A stretch of DNA of 64,000 nucleotides, from the NCBI GenBank assembly GCA_017466215.1, contig JAFTUO010000035.1:1-64000 (forward strand). The letters are read 5' to 3'. The notes beneath the pieces were generated by a model. The model saw only the letters and a program-made list of their open reading frames with translations. It was not told the origin of the DNA and did not search any database. This document shows positions 55,549 through 64,000 of the stretch, in pieces (position 1 is the first letter of the stretch; the number at the start of each line of letters is the position of its first letter). This stretch comes from Oscillospiraceae bacterium. Its GTDB lineage: Bacteria; Bacillota; Clostridia; Oscillospirales; Oscillospiraceae. A program made the translations under genes and the position numbers.

Positions 55549-57924
55549 ATGTCTGAGTTATACGACAGATCTTTAATAAAGCTGGAACTGGATCAGATCC
55601 TGACGCAGCTTTCTGAATGCGCCGGCAGCAGCGCCGGTAAGGCGGCCTGCTTGCAGCTGCGACCCACTTCTAATTTGGAAGAGGTCAAGGCTCTGCTGGA
55701 GCAGACTACAGCTGCATCAGATATCTGCACCCGCAAGGGAAATCCTTCCTTTTCCGGTGTTACCGATGTTTCCGCTTCCTTGGAGCGGGCTGACCGGGGC
55801 GGATGCCTGCAGCCGGTTGAGCTGCTGCACATCGCAGCCGTGTTGCGCTGCGCCCGGAATATGAAAAGCTACGGCGACGATGAGGACAAGGCAACTGTTC
55901 TCGACCCGCTGTTCCAGGCGCTGAGTGCCAATAAATACTTAGAAGACCGCATCAGCGGCGCGATCCTTTCTGAAGAAGAGATCGCTGATAACGCCAGCCC
56001 GGCGCTGTCGGATATCCGCCGGCATATGCGCATTGAAGCCGGAAAAATTAAGGACAGCCTGCAGAAGATGATCTCATCGCCGGCCTATTCCAAATACCTG
56101 CGTGAGCCTATTATTACCATTCGACAGGGACGGTATGTTGTGCCCGTCAAGAGCGAGCACCGGGCAGATGTTCCGGGCTTGGTACACGATGTGTCCGCCA
56201 CCGGCTCAACTTATTTTGTTGAGCCTATGTCTGCCGTCAATGCCAACAACGCCCTGCGGGATCTGGAATTCAAGGAAAAGAAAGAGATCGAGCGGATCCT
56301 GGCGGAGCTTTCTGCCGAAGCCGCTGCCCACCGGGAGGATATAACTCTGGATGTGCAGCTTCTGGTGCAGCTGGATGTGATCTTTGCCAAAGCAAAGCTT
56401 GCCTACCGGATGCGGGCCTGGGAGCCGATGATGAACGATCAGGGCATCGTGGAGCTGCGCAACGCCCGGCATCCGCTGATTGATTCCAAGACCGTTGTTC
56501 CAATTTCTGTTCGGCTGGGCAAGGATTTTGACTCTATGATCATCACCGGCCCCAATACCGGGGGCAAAACGGTTACTCTGAAAACAATTGGTTTGCTGAC
56601 ATTGATGGCGGAGTGCGGTCTGCACATCCCGGCAGGGGATGGCAGCCAGCTTTCTACCTTTGATGCGATTCTGGCTGATATTGGCGACGAACAGTCCATT
56701 GCCCAGAGCTTGTCCACATTCTCCAGCCATATGCGTACCATCGTGGACATTGTGGACGAATGCGACGACAGGACTTTGGTGCTGTTTGATGAGCTTGGCG
56801 CGGGCACTGACCCTGCCGAGGGTGCGGCGTTGGCCATTGCTCTGATCGAATTTTGCCGCAAAATGGGCAGCCGCGTGGTGGCAACGACCCACTATGCGGA
56901 GCTGAAGCTGTATGCTATGCGCACCAGGGGCGTGATCAACGCCTCCTGCGAATTTAACGTGGAGACTCTGCAGCCTACCTACAAGCTGCTGATCGGCGTG
57001 CCGGGCAAATCCAATGCCTTTGCCATTTCCCGCAAGCTGGGACTTTCTGAGGCGATCCTGAAGGAAGCGGACGACCTGGTAGGCAAGAGCGATAAGGATT
57101 TTGAGGACGTGCTTTCTCAGCTGGAATCCCAGCGGCAGCAGATGGAGTCTGCCCGGATTGAGGCGGAGCGCCTTCGCACGGAAACGGAGAAGATCAAGCG
57201 CCAGAGTGAGGAATACAGCGCCCAGATGCAGAAAGAAAAGGAAAAGGCCTTTGAAGCTGCCCGCCGGGAAGCCCAGCGGATCATTGACGATGCCCGCTTC
57301 GTTGCCAACAAGACTGCTGAGGAGCTGAAAGAGCTGCGCAAGCAGATCGAAAGCGGCGATGTCAACGGCATCAACCAGCGGCAGACGGAGCTGCGCAAGG
57401 GCCTGAATGAGGCCGAGGGCAAGCTCCGCGAAGGCCAGAAGACCGTTAAACGTCCCGAGCCGAAGCGTGCGGTAATGGTGGGCGATACGGTGGAGCTTCT
57501 GAAGCTGGGCACGAAAGCCAGCGTCATTGCCATCAACAAGGACGGCACATATTTGCTGCAGGCAGGCATATTGAAAATGTCTGCCAAGCCGGATGAAGTT
57601 TATCTGCTGGAAGTGGAGAATCCCTACAAGACCAAGGGCGGCAGACCCCAGCATTCCGGCCGGGAGATGAAAATGGCAGCTATGCCTTCTGAAGTGGATC
57701 TTCGTGGAATGGACAGCATCGAGGCCATCGGTGTTTTGCAAAGATACCTGGATGAGGCAATGCGGTCCAACCTTTCCTCTGTCCGCATTATCCACGGCAA
57801 GGGGACAGGAACTCTTCGCACCGCCGTCCAGCAGGAGCTGAAACGGAACAAATTTGTAAAAACTTACCGTTTGGGCGTGTACGGAGAGGGCGAAGACGGC
57901 GTTACAATCGCGGAATTTCGTTGA
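55549..57924 (+). CDS. mutS2: Endonuclease MutS2
   Basis: 791 residues. MutS-like core with Walker A GPNTGGKT (334-341) and VLFDELGAGTDPAEG, a long coiled coil (about 510-630), and a C-terminal Smr domain with VDLRG and HGKGTG. MutS2 suppresses homologous recombination and rescues collided ribosomes in Bacillus; it is not part of mismatch repair. It follows recO at nine bases. Confidence 0.95.
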   Translation: MSELYDRSLIKLELDQILTQLSECAGSSAGKAACLQLRPTSNLEEVKALLEQTTAASDICTRKGNPSFSGVTDVSASLERADRGGCLQPVELLHIAAVLRCARNMKSYGDDEDKATVLDPLFQALSANKYLEDRISGAILSEEEIADNASPALSDIRRHMRIEAGKIKDSLQKMISSPAYSKYLREPIITIRQGRYVVPVKSEHRADVPGLVHDVSATGSTYFVEPMSAVNANNALRDLEFKEKKEIERILAELSAEAAAHREDITLDVQLLVQLDVIFAKAKLAYRMRAWEPMMNDQGIVELRNARHPLIDSKTVVPISVRLGKDFDSMIITGPNTGGKTVTLKTIGLLTLMAECGLHIPAGDGSQLSTFDAILADIGDEQSIAQSLSTFSSHMRTIVDIVDECDDRTLVLFDELGAGTDPAEGAALAIALIEFCRKMGSRVVATTHYAELKLYAMRTRGVINASCEFNVETLQPTYKLLIGVPGKSNAFAISRKLGLSEAILKEADDLVGKSDKDFEDVLSQLESQRQQMESARIEAERLRTETEKIKRQSEEYSAQMQKEKEKAFEAARREAQRIIDDARFVANKTAEELKELRKQIESGDVNGINQRQTELRKGLNEAEGKLREGQKTVKRPEPKRAVMVGDTVELLKLGTKASVIAINKDGTYLLQAGILKMSAKPDEVYLLEVENPYKTKGGRPQHSGREMKMAAMPSEVDLRGMDSIEAIGVLQRYLDEAMRSNLSSVRIIHGKGTGTLRTAVQQELKRNKFVKTYRLGVYGEGEDGVTIAEFR

Positions 57925-57960
57925 TTTTCTTGGCTATTTGCACACAATGACGAAAAGGTG

Positions 57961-57988
57961 TTGACTTTTTTGTTAAATTTGTTATCAT
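57961..57988 (+). promoter_or_regulatory. Sigma-A promoter for the HPr gene
   Basis: TTGACT (57961-57966), 16-base spacer, TATCAT (57983-57988). A short CTTGC/GCAAG hairpin lies in the leader at 58004-58022. Confidence 0.78.
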
Positions 57989-58041
57989 AGTATTCGGTTG
58001 ATCTTGCGTCCACAAAGCAAGAACAGTAAGGAGAGTGTACT

Positions 58042-58302
58042 ATGTGTATCAAGGAAATCGTTGTGCGCTGCGAGTCCGGCCTGCATAACCGTCAGGCTAC
58101 ATACTTCGTGCAGAAGGCCAACGAATTCGAAAGCAGCATTTGGCTGGAATCCGGCAGCCGGAAGATGAATGCCAAGAGCCTGCTGGGCATTATGTCTATG
58201 GGCATCGTTACCGGTGCAGTTGTTACACTGTCTGCCGATGGCACCGATGCAGAGGCGGCTGTGAACGCGCTGGAGACTATGCTTCAGCAGGATGTATACT
58301 GA
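58042..58302 (+). CDS. ptsH: HPr-family phosphocarrier protein
   Basis: 86 residues. The PTS phosphorylation site His15 is present but its surroundings read GLHNRQA instead of the usual HARPA; Arg17 is kept. Ser46, the regulatory site for HPr kinase, lies in AKSLLGIMSMGI. So both phosphotransfer and CcpA-type control remain possible, with an altered active-site loop. It stands alone, with no ptsI beside it, between its own promoter and a terminator. Confidence 0.88.
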   Translation: MCIKEIVVRCESGLHNRQATYFVQKANEFESSIWLESGSRKMNAKSLLGIMSMGIVTGAVVTLSADGTDAEAAVNALETMLQQDVY

Positions 58303-58316
58303 TTAGCTGTGTGCAA

Positions 58317-58354
58317 ACCGCCTCAATGCGAACAAGCATTGGGGCGGTACTTTT
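58317..58354 (+). terminator. Intrinsic terminator between HPr and uvrC
   Basis: 13-bp stem (58317-58329 with 58336-58348, one G-T pair), six-base loop and a short TTTT tail that runs into the uvrC ribosome-site region. Partial read-through to uvrC is likely. Confidence 0.7.
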
Positions 58355-58366
58355 ATGGAGTGGGAT

Positions 58367-60187
58367 ATGACTTTTGACCAGTTAAAGGAAAAAGCGCGGA
58401 GTCTGCCGCTGCAGCCCGGTGTTTATATTATGCGGGATAAGTCGGATAAGGTGATCTATGTCGGCAAGGCAAAGAAGCTGAAAAACCGGGTCAGCCAGTA
58501 TTTTGTGGATACCGTTTCTCATTCGCCCAAGACCCGGATTATGGTGTCGAAGATTGACCATTTTGACGTGATCATCGCGGCCTCTGAATTTGAGGCGCTG
58601 GTGCTGGAATGCTCGCAGATCAAGCGGTATATGCCCAAGTACAACATCCTTTTGAAGGATGATAAGGGCTATCCCTACCTGCGGCTGGATATGAAGGAAG
58701 CCTATCCCAAGCTGAAAATGGTCAACAAGCTGTCAAATGACGGTGCATCCTATTTTGGCCCGTTTGGCAGCAGGAGTGTAACCCAGAGCGTGCTGGAAGC
58801 CATCCGTACCACGCTGAAGCTGCCAAACTGCAGCCGGGAATTCCCCCGGGACATTGGCAAGGACCGCCCGTGCCTGAATTACCATATGAATCAGTGCGCC
58901 GGATGGTGTATGGCGGATAAAACCCAGGAGCAGTACCGGCAGCTGATGGAGCAGGCAAGACAGCTGCTGCTGGGCAACTATAAGGGTGTAGCTGATGATA
59001 TACGCAAGCAGATGCTCGCAGCGTCTGAAAATCTGGAATTTGAGCGCGCTGCTGCCCTGCGGGATCGCTTGAATGCCGTAGAGCAGCTGGGACAAAAGCA
59101 GACCGTTACCGCAGGTGCGTTGGCAGATACGGATGTTGTGGGCTACGCTGAGACGGAGAGCAAGGCTTGCTTTGCCGTGCTGCACTTCCGCGGCGGCAAT
59201 CTGCTGGATAAGGATTACGAGGTTTTTGCCGTTCCGGACGACAAGGAAGCGGCGGTTTCCAGTTTGATCAAACAGTATTATCTCAGCCGTGGTGTGGCAC
59301 CAAAACGGGTATTTTTGCCTTTTCAGATCGAAGACAGTGAACTTTTCGCTCAGTTTTTGCTGCAGCAATTCGGCGCAAAAACGAAGCTGATGATCCCTCA
59401 GCGGGGCGACAATATGCGCCTTGTGGAGCTTGCAAACAAGAATGCATTTGAAGAAGCTGACCGGGTTACCGGCAAGGAAGAGCGTGTATCCGCCACCTTG
59501 GTACTTCTGGGGAAAATGCTGAATATGGCGCCGCCCGCCAGAATAGAATCCTTTGATATCTCCAACATTTCCGGCACGGACATCGTGGCCAGTATGGTAG
59601 TTTTCCAGGATGGAAAGCCCAAAAGTGCCGACTACAAGCGCTTCAAGCTGGAGGGTCTTAGCGACCAGGACGATTATGCTTCTATGCACCAGGTGATATT
59701 GCGCCGATTTGCACATTATAAGGCAGGGGACAAGGGCTTTGAGACTGCCCCGGATCTTCTGCTGATCGACGGCGGTATTATCCACGCAAACGTGGCTGTA
59801 GATGCCCTCAGAGAGCTTGATTTGTCTTTCCCGGTGTTCGGTATGGTCAAGGATGACCGCCACCGTACCCGGGCGCTGATAACGCCGGAAGGGGAGGAGA
59901 TCAGCATCAGCAGCCAGCCGGCGGTATTTGCCCTGATCGGCAATATTCAGGAGCATACCCACAATTTTGCCATTCGCTACCACCGGCAGCTTCGCAGCAA
60001 ACGGCTGCATTACTCTCAGCTTGACGGCATTGTCGGGATTGGCCCCAAACGGAAGCAGCAGCTGCTGAAGACATTCAAATCCCTTGCCAATATCGGGAAA
60101 GCTTCCATATATGAACTGGAGCGGATCTTGCCAAAGGATGCAGCCGCGGCAGTTTACAAACATTTTCACCCGGAAGGAGATGCTTAA
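58367..60187 (+). CDS. uvrC: Excinuclease ABC subunit C
   Basis: 606 residues from ATG 58367; the in-frame ATG at 58355 is itself the ATGGAG ribosome site, six bases away. GIY-YIG nuclease domain at the start (QPGVYIMRDKSDKVIYVGKA), UVR domain near 205-240 (LEFERAAALRDRL), RNase H-like C-terminal nuclease (ESFDISNISGTDIVASMVVF, LLIDGG) and a terminal HhH pair. It makes both incisions in nucleotide excision repair. Confidence 0.95.
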   Translation: MTFDQLKEKARSLPLQPGVYIMRDKSDKVIYVGKAKKLKNRVSQYFVDTVSHSPKTRIMVSKIDHFDVIIAASEFEALVLECSQIKRYMPKYNILLKDDKGYPYLRLDMKEAYPKLKMVNKLSNDGASYFGPFGSRSVTQSVLEAIRTTLKLPNCSREFPRDIGKDRPCLNYHMNQCAGWCMADKTQEQYRQLMEQARQLLLGNYKGVADDIRKQMLAASENLEFERAAALRDRLNAVEQLGQKQTVTAGALADTDVVGYAETESKACFAVLHFRGGNLLDKDYEVFAVPDDKEAAVSSLIKQYYLSRGVAPKRVFLPFQIEDSELFAQFLLQQFGAKTKLMIPQRGDNMRLVELANKNAFEEADRVTGKEERVSATLVLLGKMLNMAPPARIESFDISNISGTDIVASMVVFQDGKPKSADYKRFKLEGLSDQDDYASMHQVILRRFAHYKAGDKGFETAPDLLLIDGGIIHANVAVDALRELDLSFPVFGMVKDDRHRTRALITPEGEEISISSQPAVFALIGNIQEHTHNFAIRYHRQLRSKRLHYSQLDGIVGIGPKRKQQLLKTFKSLANIGKASIYELERILPKDAAAAVYKHFHPEGDA

Positions 60188-60189
60188 CA

Positions 60190-60732
60190 TTGCGCGTGAT
60201 CACCGGCAAAGCCCGCGGTGTACAACTGAAAACACCTGACGGCTTAAAGACACGTCCTACGACGGATCGTGTCAAAGAAGCGCTGTTCAGCATTATCCAG
60301 TTTGATGTGCCGAATACCCGGGTGCTGGACCTGTTCGGCGGGACGGGTCAGCTTGGAATTGAGGCCCTCAGCCGCGGTGCAAAAAGCGCAGTTTTCGTGG
60401 ATGCGGACGATAAAGCTTGCAATCTGATCCGGGAAAACCTGCGCCGTTGCAAAATGGAAGCGGACAGCCAGGTCGTTCGTGGGGATTATTTGGACTTTCT
60501 GTCTCGTTGCAATCAGAAATTTAATATCATTTTCCTGGATCCACCGTATGCAGAAGTTTTTTTAGAAAATGCATTAAAAAAGATAACGGAAATTGACATT
60601 TTGGAATCTGGTGGTATAATAGTAGCGGAACGCCCTGTCGGAAAGGCACTTTTATGCGAATTTTCCGGTTATTCCCGTTCCAAAGACTATAAATACGGCA
60701 AAACCCTACTGACCCTATACCGAAAGGACTAG
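60190..60732 (+). CDS. rsmD: 16S rRNA m2G966 methyltransferase RsmD
   Basis: 180 residues from a TTG at 60190 (AAGGAG site). N-terminal RVITGKARGVQLKTP is typical; SAM motif LDLFGGTGQLGIEAL and catalytic DPPY (117-120). It is followed by coaD three bases after its stop, a well-known pair. Confidence 0.93.
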   Translation: MRVITGKARGVQLKTPDGLKTRPTTDRVKEALFSIIQFDVPNTRVLDLFGGTGQLGIEALSRGAKSAVFVDADDKACNLIRENLRRCKMEADSQVVRGDYLDFLSRCNQKFNIIFLDPPYAEVFLENALKKITEIDILESGGIIVAERPVGKALLCEFSGYSRSKDYKYGKTLLTLYRKD

Positions 60733-60735
60733 GAT

Positions 60736-61239
60736 ATGAAGATCGCGATCTATCCGGGCAGCTTCGATCCGGTAACCAGCGGACATTTGAATATTATCCG
60801 CAGAGCGGCGAATATCTTCGACCGGCTGATCGTTTGTGTTATGATCAACGCGGGCAAAAATCCAATGTTCTCTCAGGAAGAGCGGGTGGATATGATCCGC
60901 AAGGTTACAGCGGATATCCCCAATGTGGAGGTCGACAGCTCCAATGAGCTGCTGGCGGACTATGCCAGACGCAAGGGCAGCTGCGTGATCATTAAGGGTC
61001 TTCGAGCCGGCTCTGATTTTGAGAACGAATTCCAGATGGCACTGATCAATCATAAGATCAACCCCAATTTGGATACGATGTTTCTGACCTCTGAGCACCA
61101 ATATATGTATCTAAGCTCCAGCACGGTGAAGGAACTGGGCGCATACGATGTCGACCTGTCAGACTTCCTGCCGGAGCAGATTATAGATGATTTTAAAAAG
61201 CGTGTATCTACCATACATCAAGGAGGAAATAGAAAATGA
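60736..61239 (+). CDS. coaD: Phosphopantetheine adenylyltransferase CoaD
   Basis: 167 residues. Nucleotidyltransferase motifs: YPGSFDPVTSGHLNII (TSGH 14-17), KGLRAGSDFENEFQMA and the YLSSSTVKEL segment. It makes dephospho-CoA, the penultimate CoA step. Its last four bases overlap the next gene's ATG. Confidence 0.96.
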   Translation: MKIAIYPGSFDPVTSGHLNIIRRAANIFDRLIVCVMINAGKNPMFSQEERVDMIRKVTADIPNVEVDSSNELLADYARRKGSCVIIKGLRAGSDFENEFQMALINHKINPNLDTMFLTSEHQYMYLSSSTVKELGAYDVDLSDFLPEQIIDDFKKRVSTIHQGGNRK

Positions 61240-61715
61240 ACGAGCAGCACATTGAAGATATCATCAGTGCCCTGTACACCCTGGTGGAGGACGCCCGCGC
61301 ACTGCCGCTGGGTGCAGACAAGTGCATTCTGGAGCGTGATAAGGTTCTGGATATGCTGGATGAGATCATCGCTCAGATGCCCGCAGAGCTGAAGCAGTCC
61401 CGCGCCATCGTTGAATCCCGTAACGAATTGATCGGTCAGGCCCGCCGTGAGGCTGAGGGCATTGTCCGTGATGCACAGAAGAAGGCTGAAGAGCTGGTTT
61501 CTGAGCAGGCAATCTATCTGGAAGCCAAGCGTCAGTGCCAGGAGATGGTCGAAGCCGCACAGGGCCGCATCGAGCAGCTGAAGAAGGCCAGCAACGCCTA
61601 TATGGACGATGCTCTGCGTGCCACCGAGGAGACCATTGCACAGTCTCTGGCCGATGTCCGCGAGACCCGCGCACGTTTCCGCGCTCTGACCGAGACCAAG
61701 TCTGAGGAAGTTTGA
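61236..61715 (+). CDS. Coiled-coil protein linked to coaD
   Basis: 159 residues, overlapping coaD by ATGA with AAGGAGG upstream. From about residue 55 on it is almost wholly a charged heptad-type helix (ARREAEGIVRDAQKKAEELV...), like DivIVA-type or V-type ATPase subunit H/E coiled coils. No membrane segment. Many Clostridia keep such a protein after coaD; function unknown. A terminator follows. Confidence 0.8.
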   Translation: MNEQHIEDIISALYTLVEDARALPLGADKCILERDKVLDMLDEIIAQMPAELKQSRAIVESRNELIGQARREAEGIVRDAQKKAEELVSEQAIYLEAKRQCQEMVEAAQGRIEQLKKASNAYMDDALRATEETIAQSLADVRETRARFRALTETKSEEV

Positions 61716-61732
61716 TATCATTTTGTATCTAT

Positions 61733-61769
61733 AAAGACAGCTCAAACTGAAAAGTTGAGCTGTCTTTTT
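61733..61769 (+). terminator. Intrinsic terminator
   Basis: 13-bp stem (61733-61745 with 61755-61767), nine-base loop, then T residues, after the coiled-coil gene. Confidence 0.85.
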
Positions 61770-61793
61770 CAAAGCATTGATAGGAGGAAACAT

Positions 61794-63488
61794 ATGGATT
61801 ATTTGGAGCGTTATCAGCTTTGGTGTGATGCGGATCTGCCGGCCGAGGATAAGGCGGAATTAGCGTCGCTGAAAGGAAATGAAGAGGAGCTGAAAGGCCG
61901 CTTCGGCAGCGACCTGCAGTTCGGCACTGCCGGTATGCGGGGCATTATGGGTGCCGGCAGCAATCGTCTGAATCGCCACACCGTCCGCAGAGCCGCCCAG
62001 GGTATGGCAGCCTGGCTTAGCGGTACAGATCTGCCGCAGAAAGCGGCCATCGGCTACGATTCCAGACATAACTCTCAGCTTTTTGCTGAAATTTGCGCAG
62101 TTGCTTTTGCTGAAGCTGGGATTGAAACCTGGCTGTATGACCGTCTTGCACCCACCCCGATGCTGAGTTTCGCAGTGCGGGAACTGGGCTGCGGCTGCGG
62201 TATCGTTATCTCCGCCAGCCACAATGCCGGCGCGTACAACGGCGTTAAGTGCTACGGCCCTGACGGCTGCCAGATGACTGACGAGCCTGCGGCTGTGGTT
62301 ACCGGTAAGATCGCGGAGATCCCGTTCTTCGTACCGGAAAAGGAGAGCTTTGAAGCCTATATGAACGATGGCCTCATCCACTATATCGGCCAGGACATTT
62401 GGGAGCGGTACTACGAAACTGTGCTGAACGAGGCCGTAGACCCGGATATGATCCGCTCTGCCGGCCTGGACATCGTCTACACCCCGCTGTGCGGCACCGG
62501 TAATGAGCCCGTGCGCGAGGTGCTGGGACGTCTGGGTGTCAATATCACCGTTGTTGGCTGCCAGGAGAAGCCTGACGGCGATTTTAAGACCTGCGAATAT
62601 CCCAACCCCGAGACGGATGCTGCCTTGAATGAGAGCTACAAGGTGGCCAAGACAGCACCCTGCGATGTGATCGTAGGCACTGACCCGGATGCTGACCGCG
62701 TCGCCATCGCTGTACCTACCGGCGACGGCTTCCGCAAGCTTTCCGGCAACGAGCTTGGCTGTATGCTGCTGGATTATATCCTGAAAGCCCGGACTGCCCG
62801 CGGCGATCTGCCGGAGGGCGCAGAAGCGGTGCGCAGCATCGTTTCTTCTCCGCTGGCTGACCGTATCGCAGAGTATTACGGAATCCGGATGAAGAGTGTT
62901 CTTACGGGCTTTAAGTACATCGGCGGCGAGATACTGGAACTGGAGCAGAAAGGTGAAGCCGACAGATTTGTCTTCGGCTTTGAGGAAAGCTGCGGCTATC
63001 TGAAGGGCACATACGCCAGAGATAAGGATGCCGTTGTGGCATCTATGCTGGTATGTGAAATGGCGGCAAGCCTCAAGAAGGCCGGAAAGACCATTGTGGA
63101 CGCGCTGGATGCGCTGTATGCCAAGTTTGGCTACTATCTGGCTCACGTTGAGAGCATCGAGCTTACCGGCGCTGACGCGATGCAGAAGGCTGCCAAGATG
63201 ATGGCCGATCTGCGCGAAAATGTACCTGCCTCCATCGGCGGCGCCAAGGTTACCGCAGTACGGGATTATAAGATCAGCCAGGCCACCGATCTGCAGACCG
63301 GCGAGACTACCGTAATTGATCTGCCCAAGTCCAATGTTCTGGAGCTGCTGCTTGGTGACCGCGGCAGCGTGATCGCTCGGCCCTCCGGCACAGAGCCCAA
63401 GGTCAAGTTCTATTACACCGCTGTCGGCAAGACGGAAGCGGAAGCAAAGGAACTGTTAAACGCCTGCGCAGCACAGATGGCACAGTAA
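61794..63488 (+). CDS. Phosphoglucomutase/phosphomannomutase (alpha-D-phosphohexomutase)
   Basis: 564 residues from ATG 61794 (AGGAGG site). The phospho-Ser loop is SASHN (Ser142), the metal loop GTDPDADR, the sugar loop GFEESCGY, and the phosphate-binding RPSGTEPKVKFYY closes the protein. It interconverts hexose 1- and 6-phosphates, linking the glucose 1-phosphate/glycan pathways to glycolysis and wall sugars. Whether glucose or mannose is preferred cannot be told. It lies between two terminators, so it is monocistronic. Confidence 0.93.
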   Translation: MDYLERYQLWCDADLPAEDKAELASLKGNEEELKGRFGSDLQFGTAGMRGIMGAGSNRLNRHTVRRAAQGMAAWLSGTDLPQKAAIGYDSRHNSQLFAEICAVAFAEAGIETWLYDRLAPTPMLSFAVRELGCGCGIVISASHNAGAYNGVKCYGPDGCQMTDEPAAVVTGKIAEIPFFVPEKESFEAYMNDGLIHYIGQDIWERYYETVLNEAVDPDMIRSAGLDIVYTPLCGTGNEPVREVLGRLGVNITVVGCQEKPDGDFKTCEYPNPETDAALNESYKVAKTAPCDVIVGTDPDADRVAIAVPTGDGFRKLSGNELGCMLLDYILKARTARGDLPEGAEAVRSIVSSPLADRIAEYYGIRMKSVLTGFKYIGGEILELEQKGEADRFVFGFEESCGYLKGTYARDKDAVVASMLVCEMAASLKKAGKTIVDALDALYAKFGYYLAHVESIELTGADAMQKAAKMMADLRENVPASIGGAKVTAVRDYKISQATDLQTGETTVIDLPKSNVLELLLGDRGSVIARPSGTEPKVKFYYTAVGKTEAEAKELLNACAAQMAQ

Positions 63489-63498
63489 TTTATATTTC

Positions 63499-63530
63499 AA
63501 TAACCGGGAGGAAACTCCCGGTTATTTTTT
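63499..63530 (+). terminator. Intrinsic terminator after the phosphohexomutase
   Basis: Perfect 12-bp stem (63499-63510 with 63515-63526), GAAA loop and T-tail. Confidence 0.9.
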
Positions 63531-63572
63531 GCGCCTTGGGGGCATAGCTTGTATCGAAAGGGGAGGATGGAC

Positions 63573-63983
63573 TTGGCTGTGAAACATAAAATCAGTATAC
63601 CGGCAGGTGTCATCATCGGCGTAATCGCGGCGGTTGCCGTGATGCTGATCGGGGCGCTGGTAATGTCATATCTGATCGTAAAAGAAACCGTGGGGATGAG
63701 CAGCGCAGGGATCGGCGCAATGGTGATCGTAGCGATCTCATCGGCGCTGGGCGTGTGGTTAGCTTCGGCGTTAACAAAGCAGAAGAAGCTGCTGGTATGC
63801 GGCTTGACGGCATTGATTTATTATCTGGTGCTGCTAAGTATTACTGCGGTATTTTTCGACGGCGTCTATGACGCAGTGGGATTGACGGCGCTGATGGTCA
63901 TCCTCGGGGCAGGGGGGATATTGCTGTGCGGATTGCGCAAAAAATCCTCTAAAAGCAAGATCAAAATTCCTGCTTATCGTTAA
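63573..63983 (+). CDS. TIGR04086-type membrane protein
   Basis: 136 residues from a TTG at 63573, six bases after GGGGAGG; the ATG at 63567 touches the site. Four membrane segments with the TIGR04086/YrzE pattern: paired helices rich in Gly and Ala, short loops, and a basic C-terminal tail (KKSSKSKIK). Function unknown; in spore formers such proteins are widespread. Nothing else is seen to the end of the window. Confidence 0.7.
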   Translation: MAVKHKISIPAGVIIGVIAAVAVMLIGALVMSYLIVKETVGMSSAGIGAMVIVAISSALGVWLASALTKQKKLLVCGLTALIYYLVLLSITAVFFDGVYDAVGLTALMVILGAGGILLCGLRKKSSKSKIKIPAYR

Positions 63984-64000
63984 GTTGTACAAAAATGTGC

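Overview
The window is a chromosomal stretch from a low-to-mid-GC, endospore-lineage Gram-positive bacterium, most likely a gut-type member of Clostridia (Oscillospirales/Ruminococcaceae-like). Support: SpoIIAA-SpoIIAB-SigF, CwlD, CotJ, YunB, YlbJ, YqfC/YqfD; many lipoboxes and Gram-positive gene neighbourhoods; a T-box in front of valS; strong AGGAGG ribosome sites. The species cannot be named from this sequence. No rRNA or tRNA genes, CRISPR array or prophage were seen; only the first 62 bases look like the edge of an insertion sequence.

Layout. 1-2000: IS edge, a small membrane protein, a PyrF-like protein that has lost its catalytic residues, a glutaredoxin and a small lipoprotein. 2004-7304: murB-whiA-dnaE. 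7362-17603: a lipoprotein/two-component unit and a long housekeeping run (DUF1385, prmC, recA, recX, rimO, pgsA, HAD phosphatase, flavin reductase). 17638-18471: radical SAM/SPASM protein. 18661-34964: a large glycan island. 35006-36890: spore coat CotJ proteins and CwlD. 36930-39824: T-box and valS. 39884-41589: ECF sigma factor and membrane anti-sigma-like protein. 41784-43230: spoIIA operon. 43298-49437: pcrA, yunB, ligA, an iron-sulfur aldo/keto reductase. 49475-55539: ylbJ and the yqfC-yqfD-phoH-ybeY-era-yqzL-recO cluster. 55549-63983: mutS2, HPr, uvrC, rsmD, coaD, a coiled-coil protein, a phosphohexomutase and a TIGR04086 membrane protein.

The glycan island joins two substrates in one transcription unit: alpha-glucan (malQ, lipoprotein pullulanase, lipoprotein alpha-amylase) and beta-1,4-galactan (a lipoprotein GH53 galactanase and a second GH53 without signal peptide), plus an unrecognised 601-residue cytoplasmic protein and a zinc-ribbon protein. 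A separately promoted binding protein/two permeases/ATPase system follows. Its promoter carries a perfect 9+9 bp inverted repeat, and two intrinsic terminators separate the binding-protein gene from the permeases. The binding protein has an extra C-terminal domain resembling starch-binding modules.

The most unexpected whole-window signal is the near absence of the tetranucleotide CATG: about 23 copies by hand count where about 250 would be expected from base composition. Codons before Met end in T where neighbouring codons end in C. Eight of the 23 copies lie in the 1.5 kb binding-protein gene, which therefore looks compositionally foreign or recently replaced.
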